The translations under genes and the position numbers were made by a program. Of a stretch of 64,000 nt of DNA, positions 28,897 through 39,229 are shown piece by piece. The stretch comes from DASQPR01 sp963797675. GTDB lineage: Bacteria; Actinomycetota; Actinomycetes; Mycobacteriales; Micromonosporaceae. The notes beneath the pieces are model-generated. The model was not told the DNA's origin, did no database searches, and saw only the letters and a list, made by a program, of their open reading frames with translations. The stretch covers positions 558,001 to 622,000 of the forward strand of contig CAWCQQ010000002.1 of assembly GCA_963797675.1 (NCBI GenBank), given 5' to 3'. Every line of letters begins with the position of its first letter. The stretch's first letter is position 1.

Positions 28897-30207
28897 ACCT
28901 CTTGGTCGTCGGCGTGTCCCACCGCACCGCGAACGTCGCCATTCTGGACCGGCTGGCGGCATCGCCGCAGGACGCCCCGCACCTGCTGACCGATCTGATG
29001 GGCCAGCCGTACGTCGGCGAGGCGATGGTGCTCTCGACGTGCAACCGGGTCGAGATCTACGCCGGTGTCACCGCGTTCCACGGTGGACTCGCCGATGTCG
29101 CCGCGGTGCTTGCGGCCCGGCTCGGCTCCACCGCCGCCGAACTCGCTCCGCACATGTACGTCCACTTCGACGCGGACGCCGCCCGGCACGCATTCCGGGT
29201 CGCGGCCGGCCTCGACTCGATGGTCGTCGGCGAGTCGCAGATTCTCGGGCAGCTGCGGGACGCGTACGCGCTGGCGTCCGAACGCGACACCGCCGGGCGC
29301 CTGATCCACGACGTGATGCAGCAGGCGCTGCGGGTCGGCAAGCGGGCGCACGCCGAGACCGGCATCGACCGGGCCGGCCAGAACGTGGTCTCGGCCGCGC
29401 TCGGGCTGGCCGCGACGAAGCTGCCCGGCGACGGCATCGCGGGCGCCTCGGTGCTCGTCATCGGCGCCGGTTCGATGGGCGCCCTCGCGCTGGCCACGCT
29501 GCGCCGCAGCGGCGTCGGAGCGATCATGGTGACGAACCGGGACGCATCCCGGGCATCGCGCCTGGCCACGTTGCACGGCGCGACGGCGGTACCGTTCGGC
29601 GATCTTGCCCAAGCCGTGGCCGGTGCCGACCTGGTGATCTCGGCGACGACCGCGAGCGGGCACGTGCTGACCACCGATCACGTCGCCGGACCGGTCGTCG
29701 TCCTCGACCTGGCGGTGCCGCGCGATGTCGACCCTGCGGTCGGCGCGCTCGACGGCGTCACGCTGATCGACATGGAGATGCTGGCCGCATCGATCCGCGG
29801 CGAGAAGGCCGACGGCGCGCTCGTCTCGGACGAGGCGGCGGTCGAGTCGATCGTCGCGACCGAGGTGGACGCGTTCCGGATCATGCTTCGCGGCGCGACC
29901 GTCGCACCGACCGTGGCCGCGCTGCGTGCCCGCGCGGACGAGGTCGTCGCGACCGAACTGCACCGGCTCGGCGAGCGGCTGCCCGATCTCACCGATCCGC
30001 AGCGTGCCGAGGTGGCGCAGGCCGTGCACCGGGTCGTGCAGCGGCTGCTGCACTCGCCGACCGTACGCGTCCGGGAACTGGCCGCCGGTCCGGGCGGCGA
30101 CCGCTACGCCGAGGTGCTGCGGGAATTGTTCGAGCTGGACGTGCCGCCGGTGGCCGAGACGATCGCGGACGTGCCGCCGGACGCCTGCTCCGCAGGGGGA
30201 CTCATGA
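28893..30207 (+). CDS. hemA: Glutamyl-tRNA reductase
   Basis: Reduces glutamyl-tRNA to glutamate-1-semialdehyde, the first step of tetrapyrrole synthesis by the C5 route. N-terminus VVGVSHRTANV, catalytic Cys in LSTCNRVEIY (about residue 50), GLDSMVVGESQILGQ, then the NADPH domain VLVIGAGSMGALA, and the dimerisation helices at the end. About 437 residues, normal length. The current reading has no stop of its own and continues in frame into hemC. With one G fewer in the G5 run at 30194-30198 it would end at the TGA of an ATGA overlap with hemC, and I use that end. ATG overlaps the rex stop. Confidence 0.9.
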
Positions 30208-31170
30208 CCTTGCGACTGGGCACCCGCGGCAGCGCTCTCGCGATGGCGCAGAGCGGCCTCGTCGCGCAGGCGGTCCGGGACGCGACCGGCCTGGAGGTGG
30301 AGCTCGTCGAGATCGTCACGTCCGGTGACCGTTCCTCCGCGCCGGTGGCGCACCTGGGCGTCGGTGTGTTCGTCTCCGCGCTGCGGGACGCGCTGAACGC
30401 GAAAGAGATCGACTTCGCGGTCCACTCGTACAAGGATCTGCCGACCGCGCCGGCCGACGGACTGTCCATCGTGGCCGTGCCGAAACGCGAGGATCCGCGC
30501 GATGCGCTCGTCGCCCGGGACGGCCTCACGCTGCAGGAACTTCCGGCCGGTGCGCGGATCGGCACCGGCTCGGTGCGCCGCATCGCCGCGATCGGCGCGC
30601 TCGGCCTGCCGGTCGAGACCGTGCCGATCCGCGGCAACGTCGACACCCGCTTGCGAAAGGTCGACCGACGGCGAACTCGACGCGGTCATCCTGGCCCGGG
30701 CCGGGCTGGCCCGCCTCGGCCGGGCCGGCGAGATCACCGAGATCCTCGATCCGGCGCTGGTCCTTCCGGCGCCGGCGCAGGGCGCCCTCGCGATCGAATG
30801 CCGCACCGACGACGCGGAGCTGGTCGCCGCGCTCGCGGTCCTTGATGATCCACACAGTCGCGCCGCGATCACCGCGGAACGGGCGCTGCTCGCAGCGCTC
30901 GAAGCAGGCTGCTCGGCGCCGGTCGCCGGGCTCGCCGAAATTGTCATCCCGTCCACGATCGGGATCGCCGAACCTGACGGCAGCGGTAACGCCGCCGGTG
31001 GGAGCGGACCCGAGATTCACCTGCGCGGTGCCGTCTACAGCCTCGACGGGCGGATTGCCCTTCGATTGACGCGTACCGGAACGCTCACCGACGCGGAACA
31101 GATCGGCCGGCTGCTGGCCGCCGATCTGCTCGCCGCCGGTGCCGACAAGTTACTGGGAGCAATGGAATGA
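30204..31170 (+). CDS. hemC: Porphobilinogen deaminase (hydroxymethylbilane synthase), frameshifted
   Basis: Polymerises four porphobilinogens into hydroxymethylbilane. Starts LRLGTRGSALAMAQ, contains VHSYKDLPT, GTGSVRRIAAI and RGNVDTRL, and carries the cofactor Cys in ALEAGCSAPV near the C-terminus. About 322 residues. One frame change near 30662 (extra G in GTCGACC) breaks it. ATG at 30204 has a G-rich ribosome site that overlaps the end of hemA. The stop overlaps the cobA/hemD start as ATGA. Confidence 0.9.
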
Positions 31171-32749
31171 CCCGCACCCGCAAGACCACCGGACGGATCA
31201 GCTTCGTCGGTGCCGGCCCCGGTGATCCGGGCCTGTTGACCCGTCGCGCGTACGACGCGATCGCCGGCGTTGACCACGTGGTGTTCGACCGGGGCGTACC
31301 CGAGCCGATGCTCGATGCGATCCGGGCCATCGCGCCCGAGGAGGCCGAGTTCAGCCCGGCCGAGGGTGCGCCCGGCGACGTCGCGAAGGTGCTGCTTTCC
31401 GCGGCCCGCTCCGGCCTGCGCGCGGTGCACCTCGTCGCCGGTGACCCGTTCGGTCACGACTCGGTGGTCAAGGAGGTCCAGGCGGTCGCCCGTACGGCCG
31501 TGCAGTTCGAGGTCGTGCCCGGCATCGCCCAGGCGGCCGGCGTCGCGTCCTACGCCGGCGTGCCGCTGACCGGCGTCCGTACGTCGGCCGACGTCGACGA
31601 CGTCAACACGCTCGACTTCGACGCGCTCGCATCGGCCGCCGCCCGTGGCTCGGTCGCACTCGCGCTCGACGCCGGTGACCTCGCCGCGATCCGCGACGGG
31701 CTGCTGGCCTGCGGCGTCGAGCCGTCCACGCCGGTGGCGATCACCGGTGACGGCACCGGCGAGACGCAGTACACGTCGACGTCGACCGTGGACAGCGTGG
31801 TCGCCGCGTCGCTCGGCTTCTCCGGCCGGGTGGTGCTGAGCGTCGGTGCCGGTGTCGCGCACCGGGACAAGCTGAGCTGGTGGGAGAACCGCCCGCTGTA
31901 CGGCTGGAAGGTGCTCGTCCCCCGGACGAAGGAGCAGGCCGGCGTGATGAGCGACCTGCTCCGCACGTACGGCGCGATCCCGTGCGAGGTGCCGACGATC
32001 GCGGTCGAGCCGCCGCGTACCCCGGCGCAGATGGAGCGCGCGATCAAGGGCCTGGTCGACGGCCGGTACGCCTGGGTGATCTTCACCTCGGTGAACGCGG
32101 TCCGGGCGGTCTGGGAGAAGTTCGGCGAGCACGGCCTCGACGCGCGCCACTTCGGCGGCGTGAAGATCGCCTGCATCGGCGAGGCGACCGCGGACGCGGT
32201 CCGCGGGCTTCGGCATCCAGCCGGAGCTGATTCCGGCCGGCGATCAGTCGTCGGATGGCCTGCTGGCCGAGTTCTCGCCGCACGACGAGATCCTCGACCC
32301 GGTCGGCCGGGTGCTGCTGCCGCGCGCCGACATCGCGACCGAGACGCTCGCCGCCGGGCTGACCGAGCGCGGCTGGGAGGTCGACGACGTCACCGCCTAC
32401 CGGACCGTACGCGCCGCACCGCCGGCCGCCGAGATCCGGGACGCGATCAAGTCGGGTGGCTTCGATGCCGTGCTGTTCACGTCGTCCTCGACGGTCCGGA
32501 ACCTGGTCGGTATCGCCGGCAAGCCGCATGCAGCGTACGGTGGTCGCCGTGATCGGTCCGAAGACGGCCGAGACGGCTGCCGAATTCGGGCTGCGCGTCG
32601 ATGCTCAGCCCGGACACGCGTCAGTGCCCGACCTGGTCGAGGCGCTCGCCGCGTACGCCGTGGAACTCCGCGAGAAGCTGGCCGCAATGCCGGCGAAGAG
32701 CCGCAGAGGCTCGAAGGTGCAGGGCCCGACGGCGCTGCGCTTCCGCTAA
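31167..32749 (+). CDS. Fused uroporphyrinogen-III C-methyltransferase and synthase, frameshifted
   Basis: Two domains. The N-terminal SAM-dependent methyltransferase (CobA/SUMT type) has FVGAGPGDPGLLT and AGDPFGHDS-type blocks and runs to about residue 240. A linker then leads to the HemD synthase domain starting WKVLVPRTKEQAG, with IFTSVNAVRAVWE and CIGEATADAVR. The protein would close the tetrapyrrole macrocycle and start the corrin/siroheme branch. This fusion is usual in actinobacteria (Rv0511 type). Frame changes near 32212 and 32533, both like one extra base. About 526 residues. ATGA overlap with hemC. Confidence 0.85.
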
Positions 32750-32756
32750 CGCTTTC

Positions 32757-32792
32757 CGGGTTGATCCTGGAGATTAGTCCAGGATCAACCCG
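32757..32792. terminator. 15-bp perfect hairpin between hemD and hemB
   Basis: CGGGTTGATCCTGGA (32757-32771), loop GATTAG, and its exact complement (32778-32792). It starts 7 bases after the hemD stop and ends 14 bases before hemB. The core TTGATCCTGGA is the same as in the hairpin after regX3 at 9887-9920. It may attenuate read-through into hemB or stabilise the upstream message. Confidence 0.75.
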
Positions 32793-32806
32793 AGCTAGGG
32801 AATCCG

Positions 32807-33790
32807 ATGACATACCCCACGATCCGGCCCCGCCGGCTTCGCGTCTCGGCACCGATGCGCCGCCTCGTCGAGGAGGTTCAGGTCGCTCCGTCGCAACTCG
32901 TGCTGCCCATGTTCGTCAAGGAAGGCCTGACCGAGCCGCGGCCGATCGCGTCGCTCCCCGGCGTGATGCAGCACTCGCGCGAATCGTTGCGGAAAGCCGC
33001 TGCCGAGGCGGTCCGGGCCGGGGTCGGCGGGATCATGCTGTTCGGCGTCCCGTCCACCCGCGACGCGGTCGGCTCCGGTGGCACCGATCCGAACGGCATC
33101 CTGAACGTCGCCATCCGCGACGTGATCTCCGAGGTCGGCGATGCGACCATCGTCATGAGCGATCTCTGCCTGGACGAGTTCACCTCGCACGGCCACTGCG
33201 GCGTTCTCGACGCGGACGGCCGCGTCGACAACGACGCGACACTCGAGCGCTACGCCGATATGGCGGTGGCACAGGCCGCCGCCGGGGTCCACGTGGTCGG
33301 CCCGTCCGGCATGATGGACGGTCAGGTCGGAGTGGTACGGGCTGCACTCGACGCGGCCGGTTACGCCGACGTGACGATTCTGGCATATGCCATAAAGTAC
33401 GCATCTGCCTTCTTTGGACCGTTCCGCCAGGCGGTGGAATCGGCGCTCGAGGGCGACCGTCGCACGTACCAGCAGAATCCGGCGAACGTTCGGGAGTCGC
33501 TCCGCGAAGTTGCCCTGGACATCGCGGAGGGGGCCGACATCGTGATGGTCAAGCCCGCGCTGCCGTACCTGGACGTGCTGTCCGCGGTCGTCGCGGCCGT
33601 CGACGTACCGGTCGCGGCCTACCAGGTGTCCGGTGAGTACGCGATGGTGGAGGCCGCGGCTGCGAACGGCTGGATCGACCGTGAGCGCGCGATTCTGGAG
33701 ACGCTGACGTCGATCCGGCGGGCGGGTGCCTCGATCATCCTGACCTACTGGGCCGAAGAGGCCGCACGCCTGCTTCGCGATCGCTACTGA
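32807..33790 (+). CDS. hemB: Delta-aminolevulinic acid dehydratase
   Basis: Condenses two 5-aminolevulinates to porphobilinogen. 327 residues, normal length. Schiff-base lysines are in YAIKYASAFFGPF and MVKPALPYLD. CLDEFTSHGHCGVL holds a reduced set of metal-site Cys compared with Zn-dependent enzymes, and the PxxR start RPRRLR is typical. ATG at 32807 with TAGGG upstream, just after the hairpin at 32757-32792. Intact. Last gene of the rex-hem group. Confidence 0.95.
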   Translation: MTYPTIRPRRLRVSAPMRRLVEEVQVAPSQLVLPMFVKEGLTEPRPIASLPGVMQHSRESLRKAAAEAVRAGVGGIMLFGVPSTRDAVGSGGTDPNGILNVAIRDVISEVGDATIVMSDLCLDEFTSHGHCGVLDADGRVDNDATLERYADMAVAQAAAGVHVVGPSGMMDGQVGVVRAALDAAGYADVTILAYAIKYASAFFGPFRQAVESALEGDRRTYQQNPANVRESLREVALDIAEGADIVMVKPALPYLDVLSAVVAAVDVPVAAYQVSGEYAMVEAAAANGWIDRERAILETLTSIRRAGASIILTYWAEEAARLLRDRY

Positions 33791-33797
33791 CCGACGG

Positions 33798-34849
33798 TCA
33801 CGCCGCCGGGGTGTCCACGCCCAGGCGGACGGCCAGCTCGGCCACGTCGGCCTGGTATTCGCGCCATTCCCGGTCGGTCCGGAAGCCGAGCTCGGCGTTG
33901 ACCGTCAGCATGCCCTCGGCATCCAGCGCATTCCACGTCTGGACCGACTTGACCTGCGGCTCGGCCGAGCGCAGCTCGAACAGCATGCGGGCCTTGACGG
34001 CCCGGGTCAGACCATAGCCGCGGTGTGCCGGGACGACGACGGTGTCGTACTGGTCGGCGCGGTTCGGGTGCTGCGCCGCGACCACGACCTCGGTCAGCGC
34101 GGCCACCTCGCCGGTCGCCTCGTGGATGCCGACCACGATGTACGGCTTCATGCCGCGCATGTGCAGCGTCCGCAGACTGGCGGCGAGGCGCTGGGCATTC
34201 GTGGAACTCGGGCTCAGTCCGAGATCGGTCTGCTCGACGATGCTCTGTGCCAGGTATTTTGCGGACGCGTACGACTCGTACAGCTCTTCCGGCGGCCCAC
34301 CGGGGAAGTATTCGATCCGGTAGCCGGAGCCGACGCCGCCGGCCATCTCGCCGAGCCGGAGCCAGTCCACGCTCGACAGCTCAAGGATGTTCCGGGTCTC
34401 GGTATAGGCGCAGGTGAAGCCGTTGGACTCGTAGAACCGTGCGGCCGGTGTGCCGCCGATGACCTCGACTCCCATCGAGGAGAAACCCTCCTCGGTACGC
34501 CCGGCGGACGGCCGCGGCCAGGAGCGCCTGTCCGACCCCGATGTGGCGGGCCTTCGGATGAACGAGGACTTCGAGGACGGCCATGTCGTCGAAGAGCAGC
34601 ACATTGGACGAGCCGAGAATCGCCTCCGCCGTCCGGATGATGCCCTGCCGCAGCCCCAGGCGCCGACTCGGCGATCCAGGTAACACGACGTTCGCCCGGC
34701 ATCGTCACCGCGAGATATTCGCGGAACGAGGCAGTCAGCCATGGCGGGTCGTCCGGGAGGTCGGTGGCGAGCATGGCGTTGAGCGCGTTCACCATGGTTT
34801 CGATCTCGGCGGACGGCGCGGCCAGGGGGTCCCACTCGCGTACCATCAC
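33798..34849 (-). CDS. GNAT-family protein with two acetyltransferase-like halves, frameshifted
   Basis: About 350 residues. The first half contains VLEVLVHPKARHIGVGQALLAAAVRRA, with the acetyl-CoA-binding R/Q-x-x-G-x-G/A pattern. The second half contains PAHRGYGLTRAVKARMLFEL and NAELGFRTDREW, typical of a second GNAT domain. Substrate unknown. Frame changes near 34680 and 34510, like one extra base each. Starts are GTG 34849 or ATG 34846. Convergent with hemB, 7 bases apart. Confidence 0.7.
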
Positions 34850-35494
34850 GGGTCCAGCTTGCCGACAAAGTCGGGAATGCGAAAGGTGTAAACGCCGATC
34901 AGTATCTCACTGTGCGAAAAACACCCGTTACTTTCTGTGAAATTACGCTCTGGGAAGGCCTCTGTGCAGGCCGCCCATGTGAAATGTCACAGGTACGCGC
35001 TAACCTCACGACATGCGGAGTTACGGCTATCGGTGTCGACATCAGGCGGTCGATCAACGCGCTCGACGCATCGGTGATGTGCCCGCCCCGGCATGACGAC
35101 CCGGTCACGCCGTTCCTGATGTCTCAGTTTCTACTGTCTCGGTTGCCGTTGGGGGACGAGCTTCGGAGAGTGCATCGGTCGGTTTCAACCGGTGGCGGAT
35201 GCTGCGGGGGCAGCTGCCGTCGTTGAGGCGACGCAGTCGACTTGAGGGACCGCGACGGTTGCGGTTGCCCACGACGACCGTCGGGCATCGCACACGTCGC
35301 ACCGTGGCACACATTGCGCCGGATATGACCGCAACCGTGTGTCGCAGCTGTCGTTACGTCAGCGAATGCCCCTCGCCTCTGGTCGGCTGCTTTGAGATCA
35401 TCGTTGTGCCGACCTGAGCTGCCCGTTTCCCCGATGTGACGGTCAGCAGTGGCGGGGCAACATAAGCGTTACTTCCAGGGGGTGGGAGGTTTCC
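34850..35494. other. 645-bp region between GNAT and cyclase/ATPase genes
   Basis: No gene that I can support. Contains an imperfect dyad TGTGAAATGTCACA (about 34979-34992) and two Cys-containing open readings (34912-35226 and 35199-35417) without family character. GGGAGG before the GTG at 35495 is the ribosome site of the next gene. Confidence 0.4.
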
Positions 35495-38194
35495 GTGTTG
35501 CGACAGAAGGTAAGACGCAACCTGCCGTCCGGGTTGGTGACGTTCCTGTTTACCGACATCGAGGGATCAACGCGACTCGCGCGGATGCTCGGGGCGGAGT
35601 ACCGACCGGTGCTGATCGAGCACCGGCGGATCCTCGTGGGCGCGCTGTCCAAGTGCGGCGGCGTGCCGCTCTTCACCGAAGGCGATTCGGTCTTCGTGGC
35701 TTTCGCAGACCCGTCCGACGCACTGCGCGCCTGCGCGGCGGCACAGCACGCGCTCGCCGCACACGACTGGCCGACGCCCGAGGCTCGGCCCTCGGTCCGC
35801 ATGGGTCTCCACACCGGACACGCGATCCCGGTCGCCGGTGAGTACGCGAGTCCGGAAGTCCATCGTGCGGCCCGGATCGCCAGCGCGGCGCACGGCGGCC
35901 AGATCCTGTGCTCCGAGGCGACCATGCTGGCCGCCGGCGACCTGGACGGCCAGACCTGGATGCTCGACCTCGGCCTGCATCGCCTGCGTGGCTTCGACGA
36001 CCGCGAACGGCTGTTCCAGCTCGTCACACCCGGCCTGGAACGGCGATTCCCGCGCCCCCGTACGCTCGCGACCAGCCCCCACAACCTTCCCGGCGTTGCC
36101 ACGTCGTTCGTCGGCCGGGCCGCTGAACGGTCGGCGCTCGCCGATCTGCTGGCCGGCAACCGTCTGGTGAACGTCGTCGGCCCCGGCGGAGCCGGCAAGA
36201 CCAGGCTCGCGCTCGAGGTCGCCGGTGACTTCATTTCGGCGTACCCGGATGGGGTGTGGTTCACCGATCTGGCCGCGGTGACCGATCCCGGCCTGGTCGC
36301 GGTCGCGGTCGCCGCGACACTGGGTCTGCGGCCCGAACCGGGGCGTGCGGTGCTGGACACGCTCCGCGAGTTCACCGCGGACCGGCGCTGCCTGCTCGTC
36401 CTGGACACCTGCGACGCGCAGCCGGGCGCGACCGCCATGCTGGTCAGCCGGGTGCTCGGCAGCGGCGAGTCGACCCGGGTGCTCGCGACCAGTCGCGAGC
36501 CGCTGAACCTGCCGGGCGAGGTGCTGTGGCGGATCCCGCCGCTGTCGCTGGCCTCCGGGCCCGATGGCGCGCCGAGCGAGGCCGTGAAGCTGTTGCTGGA
36601 GCGCACGTCCGCGTCGCGTGGCGGTCGGGCGACCGACGGCAGCGAGCTGGTCCAGCTGTCGCGGGTCGCGGAGCACCTCGACGGCCTCCCGCTGGCTCTC
36701 GAACTCGCGGCCGCCCGGCTGCGCTCGCTGTCCGCGGGCGATCTCGCGGATCGGCTCGATGTCACGGCCGGCCGCCTCGACCTCGGACTTCCCGGCGTCG
36801 GCGAGGACACCGCGGCCGGACGGCACGCCACCATCCAGAACACGGTGTCCTGGTCCTACCGGACGCTCGGCCCCGATGCGGCCGCCTTGCTGCGTCGCAT
36901 GTCGGTCTTTGCCGGCCCGGTCGATCTGCCGGCGATCGAGTGGCTGTTCGAGGCGGACCCGGTCGCGTTCCTATCCGTCCTCGTGGACAAGTCCCTGGTG
37001 GCCGCGGAGCCGACCGCGGACGGCATGGTCTACCGGATGCTCGATCCGATCCGGGCCTATGCCGGGCGGCACCTGACCGAGAAGGACGAGGCCACCTCGG
37101 CGCACGAGCGGCACGTCGCCTGGTCGCGGCACGAGGTCGATCGGGTCCAGCGCGGACCGGACGGCCGCCTGATCACGACATCGATGTACGCGATCGATCC
37201 GCTCGCCGACGAGGTCCGCGCCGCTCTCAAGTGGACGGTGACCCGTGGCCTCGCCCGGGACGGCCTGGCCCTGGCGAACGGCTTGGATCGCTGGTGGCGC
37301 GAGCGCGGGCTGGCCCGGGAAGGTCGCCTGTGGCTGTTCCGGCTCTACGAGCGGATCGCCGCGACCGGGGAGAGCGTTCCGGACGACGAGTTGGCGATGG
37401 CGTACCACATGCATGCCCTGCACGCCGGTGCGGACGGCGAGCATGCCGAGGCGCTGCGGTTCGCGCAGCGTGCCGAGGCGGCCGCCCGCCGGACGAACGA
37501 TCTCGGCCTGCTCGCCCGGGTTCGAGCGGCGCACGCGGTCTCGCTGCTGGACATGGGCGACCTGACCGCGGCCGAAGCGTCCTGCCGGGACGTGCTCGCC
37601 TGGGCCGAGACGAACGACGTGGCCCACGAGGCGCTCGATGCGGTCTGCTGCCTGGCCCAGATGCTCTGGCGACAGGGCAAGCTCGAAGAGGCGGCCGAGA
37701 TTCTCGGCAGCGCCCGGACGGTCGAGGCGACGAAGCCGACCGAGCGCGGCGGCCGCAAGGTCGACATGATGCTCGGGATGGTCGCACTGTCCCGTGGCGA
37801 TGTGGTCGCGTCGCACGAGCACCTGGTGGTCGCGCTGCGCTCTCGGATGACGTTCGGGTTCCACTCCGGTGCGTGCGAGACCGTGAACGCTCTGGCGGCC
37901 CGTTGTGCGCTCGGTGGCGACCCGATCACCGCGGCCCGGCTGTTCGGTGCGGCCCAGGCTGCTCACGTCTGGCTGCGCGGCGCCAACTCGCTGTTCGCGC
38001 CGTTCTGGGCCGAGCAGCAGAGCGCGGTCCGGACGGCGCTCGGCGATCGGGTGTTCGACGACGTGTACGCGCAGGGTGCCGGTCTCACGCTGGAGCAGGC
38101 GGTGGCGGTGGCGCTGTCCGTCGACCATCCGGACATGGCCGACGGATCGGAACGCTTCGCCAACATCGAGGTCACGATCGACCTGGCGTCCTGA
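35495..38194 (+). CDS. Class III cyclase-domain protein fused to NTPase and helical-repeat domains
   Basis: 899 residues, intact. The N-terminal cyclase domain has FTDIEGSTRLARM (metal Asp), then EGDSVFVAF where the usual pattern is GDG-F-x-AF, then VHRAARIASAAHGGQIL where the transition-state Asn of N-x3-R is replaced by His. A P-loop GPGGAGKTRLALE (about residue 228) and LLVLDTCDAQ (Walker B type) start an AAA/NB-ARC-like ATPase. The C-terminal third is helical with TPR-like repeats. This is the actinobacterial LuxR/AfsR-like cyclase-ATPase architecture, but no DNA-binding HTH is seen. Catalytic activity of the cyclase is doubtful. Confidence 0.75.
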   Translation: MLRQKVRRNLPSGLVTFLFTDIEGSTRLARMLGAEYRPVLIEHRRILVGALSKCGGVPLFTEGDSVFVAFADPSDALRACAAAQHALAAHDWPTPEARPSVRMGLHTGHAIPVAGEYASPEVHRAARIASAAHGGQILCSEATMLAAGDLDGQTWMLDLGLHRLRGFDDRERLFQLVTPGLERRFPRPRTLATSPHNLPGVATSFVGRAAERSALADLLAGNRLVNVVGPGGAGKTRLALEVAGDFISAYPDGVWFTDLAAVTDPGLVAVAVAATLGLRPEPGRAVLDTLREFTADRRCLLVLDTCDAQPGATAMLVSRVLGSGESTRVLATSREPLNLPGEVLWRIPPLSLASGPDGAPSEAVKLLLERTSASRGGRATDGSELVQLSRVAEHLDGLPLALELAAARLRSLSAGDLADRLDVTAGRLDLGLPGVGEDTAAGRHATIQNTVSWSYRTLGPDAAALLRRMSVFAGPVDLPAIEWLFEADPVAFLSVLVDKSLVAAEPTADGMVYRMLDPIRAYAGRHLTEKDEATSAHERHVAWSRHEVDRVQRGPDGRLITTSMYAIDPLADEVRAALKWTVTRGLARDGLALANGLDRWWRERGLAREGRLWLFRLYERIAATGESVPDDELAMAYHMHALHAGADGEHAEALRFAQRAEAAARRTNDLGLLARVRAAHAVSLLDMGDLTAAEASCRDVLAWAETNDVAHEALDAVCCLAQMLWRQGKLEEAAEILGSARTVEATKPTERGGRKVDMMLGMVALSRGDVVASHEHLVVALRSRMTFGFHSGACETVNALAARCALGGDPITAARLFGAAQAAHVWLRGANSLFAPFWAEQQSAVRTALGDRVFDDVYAQGAGLTLEQAVAVALSVDHPDMADGSERFANIEVTIDLAS

Positions 38195-38197
38195 TTT

Positions 38198-39229
38198 CTA
38201 CGCGATCGTCCACGTGTCGCCGGAGTTGAGCAGCGCCGCAAGATCGGATTCCGGATCGCCGGCCCGCTGCCGGGCGGCCGCGATCTGCTCGTTCACGATC
38301 GCGTCGTACGACGGTCGGACCACGTCCCGGAGTACCCCGATCGGCGTGTACCGCAGGTCGAGTTCGGGCAGGCGCGACAGGGCGAATGCGTACGAGGGAT
38401 CGGCCACGTGCGCGTCGTGCGTGAGGATGTCGCCGGCCGGGACGTCGGCGGTACGCCGGACCTCGAGGCTGAACGCGCCGGGCGGGTGCACGACGCACCA
38501 CTCGCCTTCCGCCCCGAACGTGACCGGCTTACCGTGCTCCAGCCGGATCGTGTAGTCGTCCCGGGTCGCCGGCTCCTTGAGGACATCGAACGCACCGTCG
38601 TTGAAGATGTTGCAGTTCTGGTAGATCTCCACGAACGACGAGCCCTCGTGCTGCGACGCCGCTCGGAGCACCGATGTGAGGTGCTTGCGATCGGAGTCGA
38701 TCGTACGGGCGACGAACGACGCCTCCGCGCCGAGCGCCAGCGACAACGGATTGAACGGCGCATCCGCCGATCCGACCGGCGTCGACTTGGTGATCTTCCC
38801 GAGTTCGGACGTCGGCGAATACTGCCCCTTCGTCAGGCCGTAGATCCGGTTGTTGAACAGCAGGATCTTCAGGTTGACGTTGCGGCGCAGCGCGTGGATC
38901 AGGTGGTTGCCGCCGATCGACAGCGCGTCGCCGTCGCCGGTGACCACCCAGACCGACAGGTCCGGACGGGAGACCGACAGGCCGGTCGCGATCGCGGGTG
39001 CACGCCCGTGGATCGAGTGGATGCCGTACGTGTTCATGTAGTACGGGAACCGCGACGAGCATCCGATGCCCGAGACGAACACGATGTTCTCGCGCGGGAT
39101 GTTGAGTTCCGGCATGAACGACTGCACCGCGGACAGGACCGCGTAGTCACCGCAGCCCGGGCACCAGCGCACTTCCTGATCGCTCTTGAAGTCCTTGGCC
39201 GACAGCTGCAACGGTACGAGATCAGACAT
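38198..39229 (-). CDS. korB: 2-oxoglutarate:ferredoxin oxidoreductase beta subunit
   Basis: 343 residues. Thiamine-diphosphate-binding subunit. WCPGCGDYAVL near the N-terminus, GIGCSSRFPYYMNTYG, and the TPP motif VTGDGDALSIGGNH ending with LLFNN. Oxidises 2-oxoglutarate to succinyl-CoA and reduces ferredoxin, independent of NAD+. It overlaps korA by 8 bases and is transcribed after it. In mycobacteria KorAB supports the TCA cycle without 2-oxoglutarate dehydrogenase. Intact. Confidence 0.95.
   Translation of the reverse strand: MSDLVPLQLSAKDFKSDQEVRWCPGCGDYAVLSAVQSFMPELNIPRENIVFVSGIGCSSRFPYYMNTYGIHSIHGRAPAIATGLSVSRPDLSVWVVTGDGDALSIGGNHLIHALRRNVNLKILLFNNRIYGLTKGQYSPTSELGKITKSTPVGSADAPFNPLSLALGAEASFVARTIDSDRKHLTSVLRAASQHEGSSFVEIYQNCNIFNDGAFDVLKEPATRDDYTIRLEHGKPVTFGAEGEWCVVHPPGAFSLEVRRTADVPAGDILTHDAHVADPSYAFALSRLPELDLRYTPIGVLRDVVRPSYDAIVNEQIAAARQRAGDPESDLAALLNSGDTWTIA

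Noticed and set aside
28488..30956. 822-residue open reading on the minus strand across rex, hemA and hemC
   Set aside because: It is antisense to strongly recognised genes. Long antisense readings arise from third-position GC bias, and its composition (Arg, Ala, Gly rich) shows no family character.
34979..34992. TGTGAAATGTCACA as a CRP-type site
   Set aside because: Half sites are separated by 4 bases, not the 6 of the CRP consensus, and no target gene start is close.
34912..35226. Cys-containing 104-residue reading between GNAT and cyclase genes
   Set aside because: No ribosome site, no recognised domain, and low coding character; kept only as a note in the intergenic entry.
36256..38229. 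657-residue overlapping reading inside the cyclase-ATPase gene
   Set aside because: Shifted frame of an intact 899-residue gene; Arg/Gly-rich shadow.
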